NCBI GenBank assembly: GCA_004299545.1
Contig: SCRB01000247.1
Coordinates: forward strand, 1 to 5,172
Direction of reading: 5' to 3'
DNA from: Rhizobiaceae bacterium
GTDB lineage: Bacteria > Pseudomonadota > Alphaproteobacteria > Rhizobiales > Rhizobiaceae
DNA length: 5,172 nucleotides
Positions 1-5,172 of this stretch are shown in pieces (the first letter of the stretch is position 1; every line of letters begins with the position of its first letter). Under the pieces are notes generated by a model. That model ran no database searches. It saw nothing but the letters and a program-made list of their open reading frames with translations, and had not been told where the DNA came from. A program made the position numbers and the translations under genes.

Positions 1-175
1 CATCGACCGCCGTCATGGCGCCGCGCAGGCTGTCCTCGCCGAGAACGGTGAAGGCTCCCTGGAATGTCGCCAATACGCCGATCTTGATGGTGCCGTCGTC
101 GGCGCTGGCGACCTGCGGGGCGCATAGCCCCGTGGCCAGGGCCAGCGCCATGAATGTCCGTCTGTGAAGCTTCAT
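1..175 (-). CDS. ABC transporter substrate-binding protein, LivK-like, N-terminal fragment (cut by left edge)
   Basis: Only the first 58 codons are in the window; the frame is open to the left edge. The start is the ATG at 175..173, chosen because GGGAGG lies 5 nt upstream. Residues 1-25 form an export signal: basic start (KLHRR), hydrophobic core TFMALALATGLCAP, and VASA before DD, which fits signal peptidase cleavage after Ala25. The mature start, TIKIGVLATFQGAFTVLGED at 29-48, is the usual opening of type I periplasmic binding proteins of the Peripla_BP_6/LivK family, which bind amino acids or other small acids and amides and deliver them to LivHM permeases. The gene follows the livM-like gene after 47 nt, so it is most likely the binding protein of this transporter. 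The paired arginines (HRRTFM) resemble a Tat signal. Cys18 is not in a convincing lipobox. The ligand is unknown because most of the protein is outside the window. Confidence 0.87.
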   Translation of the reverse strand, partial: MKLHRRTFMALALATGLCAPQVASADDGTIKIGVLATFQGAFTVLGEDSLRGAMTAVD

Positions 176-180
176 TCAAT

Positions 181-186
181 CCTCCC
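181..186 (-). promoter_or_regulatory. Shine-Dalgarno of the substrate-binding protein gene
   Basis: The minus strand reads GGGAGG, then ATTGA, then ATG. This near-perfect site with 5-nt spacing decides the start at 175. It suggests independent, strong translation of the binding protein, which is usually needed in excess over its permeases. Confidence 0.75.
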
Positions 187-198
187 AAGTTTCACTCA

Positions 199-215
199 GT
201 GCTTCCTGTGCTTCC
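199..215. repeat. Short tandem repeat in the livM/binding-protein gap
   Basis: On the plus strand the 8-mer GTGCTTCC occurs at 199-206 and again at 208-215, separated by one T (9-bp period). It lies in the 47-nt gap just after the livM stop. It is not an inverted repeat and gives no terminator hairpin. It may be chance. Confidence 0.4.
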
Positions 216-222
216 CCCGTCG

Positions 223-1248
223 TCAGATCTCCGAGCGCAGGGATTTCTGGGCGAGATGAGGCTTGGCGCGCTCCCAAAGACCCAGAATTCCATCTGGCGA
301 AACAAAAACGATCACCAGAAAGACAAGTCCTATCAGTGTGTTGAAACGTTCCGCCCCGACCAGGTCGATGGCGAAGACCTGCAGCAGGACGAAAACGACC
401 GCGCCGAGGAACGGCCCGATCGGATGGCGCAGCCCGCCAACGACGGCGACGACAAGGACGTTGATAGCCGGACCGACGCCAACGGTCCCCGGCGACACGC
501 GGCCGTTGAACCAGACGAGCAGCACGCCGGACAGGCCGGCGACGACGCCGGAGAGCAGCCAGGCAAAGATCTTGTGGGCGGTGACGTCGTAGCCAAGGGC
601 GCGCATGCGCCGCGGATTGTCGCGGATCGCGCGCAGCGTCAGGCCGAAGGTCGACTGCGCGCCGTAGAGCACGGCGGCATAGCAGACGGCGGCGACGAAG
701 AGGCAGAGATAATAGAACGGCACCGGGTCGCGCCAGTTGACGCCCCAGAAAGCCGGCGCGGCAATGCCGGCAAAACCGGAATGGCCGTTGAAGAGCGCGT
801 AGTTCTGATTGGTGAAGTAGAAGAAGGCGGTGGCGATCGCCAGCGTGATCATGATCGTGTAGATGCCCTCGGTGCGCACCGAAATGGCGCCGATCAGAGC
901 CGATGCTATCGAGGCCAGCCCGACGGCGACGATCACCGTGATCCACCACGGCCAGCCGAAACCGAGCACGGAGGTGTTGTTGTGGCCCAGGATCGCCACT
1001 GCATAGGCAGCGATGCCGGCGACGGTGATCTGCGCCAGGCTGACCATGCCGCCATAGCCGGCAAGCAGCATCAGCGAAAGGCCGAGCAGCCCCCAGATCA
1101 GCGAGTAGCCGCCGATCTGGGTCAGGAAGAAGTCGCTCGCCACCAGCGGATAGAGAACAAGCGCCGCGACCAGCACGATATGGGGGATGCCGATGCGGGC
1201 AGGACCATTGCCGGCGACCTGGGCATCCGTGGCGGCAACGATGCTCAT
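223..1248 (-). CDS. livM: Branched-chain amino acid-type ABC transporter permease, LivM-like
   Basis: Inner-membrane permease of 341 aa, expected to pair with the LivH-like protein and two cytoplasmic ATPases to import the ligand delivered by the periplasmic binding protein. Hydrophobic segments lie at about 22-40, 48-65, 68-88, 102-121, 128-146, 177-196, 226-247, 261-295 and 302-320. Family hallmarks are GYGGMVSLAQ at 64-73, RTEGIYTIMITLA at 125-137, the cytoplasmic loop LRAIRDNPRRMRALGYDV at 205-222 that contacts the ATPase, VVGGLRHPIGPFLGA at 269-283, and the ending FVSPDGILGL at 315-324. The length is normal for LivM. The start ATG at 1248 overlaps the stop of the livH-like gene as ATGA, with GGGGAA about 6-7 nt upstream. 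The terminal TGA is at 225..223. Family membership is clear, but the substrate is not: HAAT permeases also carry urea, amides and aromatic acids. Confidence 0.95.
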   Translation of the reverse strand: MSIVAATDAQVAGNGPARIGIPHIVLVAALVLYPLVASDFFLTQIGGYSLIWGLLGLSLMLLAGYGGMVSLAQITVAGIAAYAVAILGHNNTSVLGFGWPWWITVIVAVGLASIASALIGAISVRTEGIYTIMITLAIATAFFYFTNQNYALFNGHSGFAGIAAPAFWGVNWRDPVPFYYLCLFVAAVCYAAVLYGAQSTFGLTLRAIRDNPRRMRALGYDVTAHKIFAWLLSGVVAGLSGVLLVWFNGRVSPGTVGVGPAINVLVVAVVGGLRHPIGPFLGAVVFVLLQVFAIDLVGAERFNTLIGLVFLVIVFVSPDGILGLWERAKPHLAQKSLRSEI

Positions 1249-2300
1249 CGCACTTTCCCCATGATGCCCTGGGGCCGGACCGCCAGCGTCGCCACCATGA
1301 TGACGAAGGTCAGCACGATGCCGTAGGTCGGGAAATAGATCAGGCTGATCTGCTCGGCGAGGCCGATGAGCAGCGCTCCGATGGCGGCGCCGGTGATCGA
1401 GCCCATGCCGCCGACAATGACGACGACGAGCGATGCGAGAAGATAGCGGATGTCCTCGCCCGGCGCGACGGAAAGCACCGAACCGCCGATGACACCGGCA
1501 AAACCCGCGAGGCCCGCGCCGACAGCAAAGACGACGGCGAAGACCGCGTGCACGTTGACACCGGAAGCCGACAGCATGGCACTGTCATCGACGCCGGAAC
1601 GGATCATCATACCGATCCGGGTCCGGTTCAGCATCAGCCAGAGGCCGAGGCCGATGACGATCGCGATCGCCAGCACGACGAGCCGAAAGAACGGATAGGG
1701 CAGGTAGACGGCCGCGCCGTTGGACCGCACCGCGAGCAGAAACGGCGTCTTGACCGCCCCTTCGAGCCAGAGCGGCGGCGAGATCTGGTAGGTCGTGCCG
1801 CCCCAGACGGCCAGCATCAGGTCGGCGGCGACGATGGAGATGCCGAGAGTGACCAGCGTCTGGCGCAGGTCGTCGCCTTCGAGACGGCGGAAGACCAGCA
1901 CCTGCATCGCCACGCCGACAACGGCCAGGACGAGGAAACCTGCCGCCACTCCGATCAGCCAATAGCCGGTGCGCGTCGCCACCTCGTAGCCGATATAGGC
2001 GCCGAGCAGATAGAGAGAGCCATGCGCCAGGTTGACGTTGCGCATCAGCCCGAAGACCAGCGTGAAACCGCTGGCGACGATGAAATAGAGCCCGGCCAGC
2101 GTCAGCCCGTTGAGGATGGCGCTAACGAAGGCCTTCTTCGACAAAAGGATATGGTTCAGCCAGGCCGGCCAGATCGCGAGGGCCATCCAGGCGAGCACGG
2201 CGATGGCCAGCAGCGCAACAAGCAGCCAGGACTGCCGCCATGTCAGGCCGCCGGCACGCGTGATGCCCGCTCGCGTCACTGAACCGTCGCTGACGCTCAT
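1245..2300 (-). CDS. livH: Branched-chain amino acid-type ABC transporter permease, LivH-like
   Basis: Inner-membrane permease of 351 aa, the partner of the LivM-like protein. Family hallmarks are LNGLTLAGLYFIVASGFTLV at 63-82 followed by FGLMRNVNLAHGSLYLLGAY at 83-102, the cytoplasmic ATPase-coupling region RTRIGMMIRSGVDDSAMLSA at 226-245 with SGVNV just after, GLAGFAGVIGG at 263-273, VIVGGMGSITGAAIGAL at 294-310, and the ending LAVRPQGIMGK at 339-349. It is longer than the usual ~290 aa because about 55 residues, including an extra hydrophobic segment at 23-47, precede the canonical start region. The ATG at 2300 overlaps the TGA of the amidohydrolase gene as ATGA. No strong Shine-Dalgarno precedes it, so translation is probably coupled. 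The stop (1247..1245) overlaps the livM start in the same way. A later start that removes the extension is possible but would break the overlap. Confidence 0.95.
   Translation of the reverse strand: MSVSDGSVTRAGITRAGGLTWRQSWLLVALLAIAVLAWMALAIWPAWLNHILLSKKAFVSAILNGLTLAGLYFIVASGFTLVFGLMRNVNLAHGSLYLLGAYIGYEVATRTGYWLIGVAAGFLVLAVVGVAMQVLVFRRLEGDDLRQTLVTLGISIVAADLMLAVWGGTTYQISPPLWLEGAVKTPFLLAVRSNGAAVYLPYPFFRLVVLAIAIVIGLGLWLMLNRTRIGMMIRSGVDDSAMLSASGVNVHAVFAVVFAVGAGLAGFAGVIGGSVLSVAPGEDIRYLLASLVVVIVGGMGSITGAAIGALLIGLAEQISLIYFPTYGIVLTFVIMVATLAVRPQGIMGKVR
1255..1260 (-). promoter_or_regulatory. Shine-Dalgarno-like site of livM inside the end of livH
   Basis: The minus strand reads GGGGAA followed by AGTGCG and ATG. 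It lies within the last codons of the livH-like gene and supports re-initiation at the ATGA overlap (1248..1245). Confidence 0.55.
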
Positions 2301-3616
2301 GCCGTCAGCCGCCGCCGCTGTTCGTTGAGACGCGGCGCCTTGTGGAACTTGCCGTCCTTCATGATGGCGAGCAGACGCTTCTGGTCCTGCAGGATGCGCA
2401 CATCGGCGATCGGGTCACCGTCGACGAGCAGCAGGTCGGCGAGATAGCCTTCCTTGATCATGCCGAGTTCGTTGCCCATGCACATGATCTCGCCGCCATA
2501 TTTGGTCGAAGCCTGGATCGCCTCCATCGGCGAGAAGCCGAGCATGGTGACGAAGGTTTCGATATCCTTGGCGTTGGTGCCCTGCGGTGTCCAGGCGAAG
2601 CCGTAATCGCCGCCGATGCAGATGCGGATGCCACGGCGATGCATCTTCTTCATCGTATCGATGCACATTTCGAGTTCGCGCTCGTACTCGATGGCGACGC
2701 GGGACCCCGGCTTGATACCCCAGGGCTCGGCATAGCGCGCCGTATTGATCAGCCAGGCGATGCCCGGCGCGACGAAATGCCTGTCTTTGGCGGCCTCGAG
2801 CATGTCGAGCGCTTCCTCGTCGGCAAAAGAGGCGTGATAGATGTTCTGGATGCCGTGGCGGACGCACTGCTTGACCGAACCGGAAGAGCGGGCATGCGCC
2901 GACAGCACCTTGTTGCGGCAGCGCGCCTCGGAGGCGGCCATCGCCACCTCCTCTTCCGCCATCGGGGTTTCCTCCGCGCCCATGCCGGTGAGCGCTTCGC
3001 CCGACAGGTTGAGCTTGATGGAATCGACGCCGTATTTGATCAGTTGGCGCACCGTGCGGCGCACCTCCTCCGGGCCGGAGACGACCAAGCCAAGGTTGAG
3101 CCCCTCATGCGGAATGTGCGAGGGCGCGGCATCGCCAAGGCCGCCCACCGTCGTGATCTCGGGGCCGGCGGCAAGATAGCGCGGCCCCGGGAACCGGCCC
3201 TGGGTGATAAACTTCTTCGCCACCACATCAAGCCTCGGCTTGGCGGCCGCGGCTCCCCTGCCGCCGGTGAACCCGGCATCGAGCACGAGCTTGGCCATCT
3301 CCATCGTGACCAGCATGTGTTCCTCGAGTTCCATCATCTGGATGGGATCGATGCCGGGCGCGTTGTTCCAGGACAGATGCAGGTGGGCATCGATCAATCC
3401 CGGCATCAGGGTCGCGCCCATGCCGTCGATCGTCGTCACCCCGCCCATTGGCGACGGCGATCCGAAGCGCGAGGAGCCGCGCGTGATCTGCTTGATGCGG
3501 TTGCCCTGCACGAGCACCTCGCCGGTATAGGGATATTCGCCCGTCGCATCGAGGACCCGCACATTGGTGAAGAGAACGGAACCGTTTCCGTTCACACCGT
3601 TCCAGTCGTCAGCCAT
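2297..3616 (-). CDS. Metal-dependent amidohydrolase family protein
   Basis: Cytoplasmic hydrolase of 439 aa in the amidohydrolase superfamily (PF01979; nearest the group with prolidase-like and ochratoxinase-like enzymes). The N-terminal beta-sandwich part (about 12-70) is followed by LMPGLIDAHLHLSW at 70-83, giving the HxH metal ligands His78 and His80. Other expected binuclear-site residues are Lys201 in DSIKLNLSG (carboxylated bridging lysine), His241 in LSAHARSS, His261 in NIYHASF, and Asp337 in CIGGDYGFAW. GYLADLLLVDGDP at 390-402 is the standard returning sandwich strand. All catalytic positions are present, so the enzyme should be active with no truncation. The ATG at 3616 has GGGAGGA 7 nt upstream. 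There is no signal peptide. It sits between two catabolic hydrolases and a transporter, so it probably cleaves an imported amide, dipeptide-like or cyclic compound; the exact substrate is unknown. Unlike many relatives it has GFTGGRGAAAAKPRLD at 115-130 in place of the common GFTTVRD-type segment. Confidence 0.93.
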   Translation of the reverse strand: MADDWNGVNGNGSVLFTNVRVLDATGEYPYTGEVLVQGNRIKQITRGSSRFGSPSPMGGVTTIDGMGATLMPGLIDAHLHLSWNNAPGIDPIQMMELEEHMLVTMEMAKLVLDAGFTGGRGAAAAKPRLDVVAKKFITQGRFPGPRYLAAGPEITTVGGLGDAAPSHIPHEGLNLGLVVSGPEEVRRTVRQLIKYGVDSIKLNLSGEALTGMGAEETPMAEEEVAMAASEARCRNKVLSAHARSSGSVKQCVRHGIQNIYHASFADEEALDMLEAAKDRHFVAPGIAWLINTARYAEPWGIKPGSRVAIEYERELEMCIDTMKKMHRRGIRICIGGDYGFAWTPQGTNAKDIETFVTMLGFSPMEAIQASTKYGGEIMCMGNELGMIKEGYLADLLLVDGDPIADVRILQDQKRLLAIMKDGKFHKAPRLNEQRRRLTA

Positions 3617-3623
3617 CTCAACT

Positions 3624-3630
3624 TCCTCCC
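3624..3630 (-). promoter_or_regulatory. Shine-Dalgarno of the amidohydrolase gene
   Basis: The minus strand reads GGGAGGA, then 7 nt, then the ATG at 3616. It lies in the 52-nt gap (3617-3668) after the alpha/beta-hydrolase gene. That gap holds no inverted repeat with a T-run, so read-through from upstream is expected. Confidence 0.75.
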
Positions 3631-3668
3631 GTATCGCCAGCCGCCTCCCGCCGGCGCCACCATCCGTA

Positions 3669-4448
3669 TCAGGCCGCTATTCCCCTGAGGAATTCGCCCA
3701 GCAGTCTGGCACATTCCCGCGGTCTTTCGATCGGCGTCCAGTGCCCGCAGCGGTCAAGGATCACCGAGCGGGCGTTTTTCAGCCGGCCGGCGAGGTCGCG
3801 CGCGACACTCGGCGGGCCGACGCCGTCCTCGTCGCCGGTAACGATGAGCGCCGGACAGTCGATCAGCCGATGCTCGGCCTTCTCCGCGCCGGCCAGCGCT
3901 TCGCAGGAGCGGGCGAAGCCTTCCCTGTCCTGGCGCATATGGGTTTCGCGCAGATAGGCGACGGCGAGCGGATTGTCGGCCCGCGTGGCGCCGGACAGCG
4001 AACCGTCGATCAACTGGTCGGCGATGAACGCCATGCCCTCGTGCCGGGCCGTGACGGCGCGCGCCTTGAGCCGCTCGCGCGCGGCATCCTGGGGTTCGAC
4101 GATCGGCCCGAACAGCGTCAGGCTGGCGGCGAGCCTGGGATGACGCGCGGCGAGATGCTGTGCGACCAGCGTTCCGAAGGAATGGCCGACGAGATGGGCG
4201 CGTTCGACGCCGAGATGCCCGGCGGCGTCGGCGAGCGCGTCGGCCAGGCTCTCCACCGAGATCTTTTGCGGCGGCGTCGGCGACCGCCCCGCGCCCGGCA
4301 GGTCGGGCCGGACGACGCGGAAGTCGGACAGCGCGGAAACGAGCGGCTGGAAACTGTTCGAAGTGCCGCCGAGCCCGTGGATCATGACCACGGGCGTTCC
4401 CTCTCCCTCCGTTTCGAGCGTCATTCCCGACAGGCGAACCGTCGTCAT
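3669..4448 (-). CDS. Alpha/beta-hydrolase fold protein
   Basis: Cytoplasmic serine hydrolase of 259 aa, with the full single-domain fold of the PcaD/MhpC-like group (lactonases, esterases, C-C hydrolases). Motifs in order: VVMIHGLGGTSNSF at 20-33 (oxyanion-hole HG), RPDLPGAGRS at 47-56, nucleophile elbow LVGHSFGT at 86-93 with Ser90, acid region VTGDEDGVGPP at 203-213 with Asp208 the likely triad acid, and RCGHWTPIERP at 233-243 with His236. The cap region is about 118-190. No signal peptide. The ATG at 4448 is preferred over the in-frame GTG at 4457: it makes an ATGA overlap with the FAH-family stop and has GGAG 8 nt upstream, whereas the GTG begins inside that GGAG. Coupling to the FAH-family gene suggests consecutive steps of a ring-cleavage or lactone pathway, but the substrate cannot be fixed from sequence. 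The elbow is GHSFGT rather than the GNSMGG typical of classical meta-cleavage-product hydrolases, so an esterase or lactonase role is equally possible. Confidence 0.93.
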   Translation of the reverse strand: MTTVRLSGMTLETEGEGTPVVMIHGLGGTSNSFQPLVSALSDFRVVRPDLPGAGRSPTPPQKISVESLADALADAAGHLGVERAHLVGHSFGTLVAQHLAARHPRLAASLTLFGPIVEPQDAARERLKARAVTARHEGMAFIADQLIDGSLSGATRADNPLAVAYLRETHMRQDREGFARSCEALAGAEKAEHRLIDCPALIVTGDEDGVGPPSVARDLAGRLKNARSVILDRCGHWTPIERPRECARLLGEFLRGIAA

Positions 4449-5172
4449 GCCCGCCACTCCACGAACCGGTTCTCGAGCACGCCGATGCCGCCGATTTCGA
4501 TGCGGACGACATCGCCGCCCTTCAGATATTTCGGCGGATCGAAGCCGATGCCGACGCCGGCGGGCGTGCCGGTGGCGATGATGTCGCCCGGCATCAGCGT
4601 GATGCCCGCCGACAGCGTCTCGATGATGGTCGGTATGTCGAAGATCAGAAGCTTCGTATTCGATTGCTGGCGCAGTTCCTCATTGACATGGCATGAAATC
4701 ATCGTGTCCGAAATATCGAGTTCGTCGCGGGTGACGGCGAAGGGCCCCATCGGGCAAAAGCCATCCTGCGACTTGCCGATCAGCCATTGGCTGTAGCGCC
4801 CCTGCAGGTCGCGCGCCGTCACGTCGTTGACGATGGTATAGCCCCAGACATGACCGTAGGCGTCGGCGGCCTTTATTCCGCGGCCGCCCTTGCCGATGAT
4901 GACGGCAAGCTCCGCCTCGTAGTCGACAGCCTGGGTGACGGTCGTGTCGATGCGCACCTCGCTTCCCGCCGGGACGACCGTTTCGGGCACTTTCGAGAAG
5001 ATGATCGGCTTCTTCGGCACCGCGCCGGCGGCGGCCGAAGAATCGAAACCGCTTCTGGCGAATTCATGCGCATGCTCGTGATAATTCTTGCCGACGCAGA
5101 AGATATTGCGATGCGGACGCGGGACCGGAGCCTCAAGCCGAATATCGGCAATCCGAATCGGTGACAGGGTTT
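4445..5172 (-). CDS. Fumarylacetoacetate hydrolase (FAH) family protein, 5' end cut by right edge
   Basis: 241 residues of the C-terminal FAH fold (PF01557) are visible; the frame is open to the right edge. Counting from the first whole codon (5170), the fragment opens with RLEAPVPRPHRNIFCVGKNY at 11-30, typical of the HpaG/MhpD-like group. Metal ligands are Glu85 and Glu87 in DYEAELAVIIG and Asp116 in VNDVTARDLQ. GKSQDGFCPMGP at 132-143 carries the conserved lysine. MPGDIIATGTPAGVG at 193-207 and GGIGVLENRFV at 227-237 complete the signature. Homologues of about 280 aa suggest roughly 40 N-terminal residues are missing. Family members act on beta-diketo or oxo acids as hydratases, hydrolases, isomerases or decarboxylases, mostly in aromatic catabolism and Mg/Mn-dependent. 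The exact reaction is unknown. The stop TGA (4447..4445) overlaps the next gene's ATG. A start at the GTG at 5020 is rejected because conserved family sequence continues upstream of it. Confidence 0.93.
   Translation of the reverse strand, partial: TLSPIRIADIRLEAPVPRPHRNIFCVGKNYHEHAHEFARSGFDSSAAAGAVPKKPIIFSKVPETVVPAGSEVRIDTTVTQAVDYEAELAVIIGKGGRGIKAADAYGHVWGYTIVNDVTARDLQGRYSQWLIGKSQDGFCPMGPFAVTRDELDISDTMISCHVNEELRQQSNTKLLIFDIPTIIETLSAGITLMPGDIIATGTPAGVGIGFDPPKYLKGGDVVRIEIGGIGVLENRFVEWRA
4457..4460 (-). promoter_or_regulatory. Shine-Dalgarno that fixes the alpha/beta-hydrolase start
   Basis: GGAG lies 8 nt before the ATG at 4448, inside the last codons of the FAH-family gene. It supports the ATG start over the GTG at 4457. 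Confidence 0.6.

Noticed and set aside
119..136. Lipobox at Cys18 of the binding protein
   Set aside because: The residues before the cysteine are T-G-L, and Leu at -1 does not fit a lipobox. The VASA site at 22-25 explains cleavage better.
154..1326. 390-codon open frame on the plus strand opposite livM
   Set aside because: It is antisense to a clear permease. The translation is rich in D, R, E, G and Q with no domain, a complement artefact of hydrophobic codons.
3617..3668. Possible terminator or internal promoter in the 52-nt gap
   Set aside because: No stem followed by a T-run and no convincing -35/-10 pair could be seen on the minus strand.
3625..3670. Repeated GATACGG in the alpha/beta-hydrolase to amidohydrolase gap (3670..3664 and 3635..3629)
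   Set aside because: Only seven identical bases; one copy includes the stop codon and the other runs into the Shine-Dalgarno. Probably chance.
2342..3688. 448-codon open frame on the plus strand opposite the amidohydrolase gene
   Set aside because: It is antisense to a gene with a complete motif set. It has no recognisable domain and low-complexity H/D/R/A-rich composition, as expected where G/C wobble bias removes stops from the opposite strand.
4446..4457. GTG at 4457 as the alpha/beta-hydrolase start
   Set aside because: The ATG at 4448 has a GGAG 8 nt upstream and the same ATGA overlap pattern used elsewhere in the operon.
3564..4796. 410-codon open frame on the plus strand across the alpha/beta-hydrolase gene and its neighbours
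   Set aside because: It crosses three well-supported minus-strand genes and their boundaries and has no recognisable fold.
4445..5020. GTG at 5020 as the start of a 191-aa FAH-family protein
   Set aside because: The frame continues upstream with conserved family sequence (APVPRP, NIFCVGKNYHEHA), so the gene is simply cut by the window edge.

Overview
The window is GC-rich with strong G/C preference at wobble positions. Every supported gene lies on the minus strand. The protein families, codon bias and layout fit a metabolically versatile alphaproteobacterium, probably of the Rhizobiales (Mesorhizobium/Sinorhizobium/Rhizobium type). That assignment is inferred from style, not from a marker gene.

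In the direction of transcription (right to left) there are six genes: a fumarylacetoacetate-hydrolase (FAH) family enzyme cut by the right edge; an alpha/beta-hydrolase; a metal-dependent amidohydrolase; two permeases of a branched-chain-amino-acid-type (HAAT/Liv) ABC transporter, LivH-like then LivM-like; and the first 58 codons of a LivK-like periplasmic binding protein cut by the left edge. Three of the five junctions are 4-bp ATGA start/stop overlaps. The other two gaps are 52 and 47 nt, with good Shine-Dalgarno sequences and no terminator. This looks like one operon. Its promoter should lie beyond the right edge, and the expected ATPases (LivG/LivF) are probably beyond the left edge.

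The likely job of the operon is import of a small organic compound (amino-acid-like, amide or aromatic acid) by the ABC transporter, followed by cytoplasmic breakdown. The amidohydrolase would cleave an amide or other C-N/C-O bond, the alpha/beta-hydrolase an ester, lactone or C-C bond, and the FAH-family enzyme would act on a beta- or oxo-acid intermediate by hydration, hydrolysis or decarboxylation. The substrate cannot be read from the sequence. No RNA genes, mobile elements, CRISPR arrays or phage features were seen, and there is no non-coding stretch longer than 52 nt. The long plus-strand reading frames are antisense shadows. I found no clear evidence of an undescribed system beyond the unassigned catabolic operon itself.
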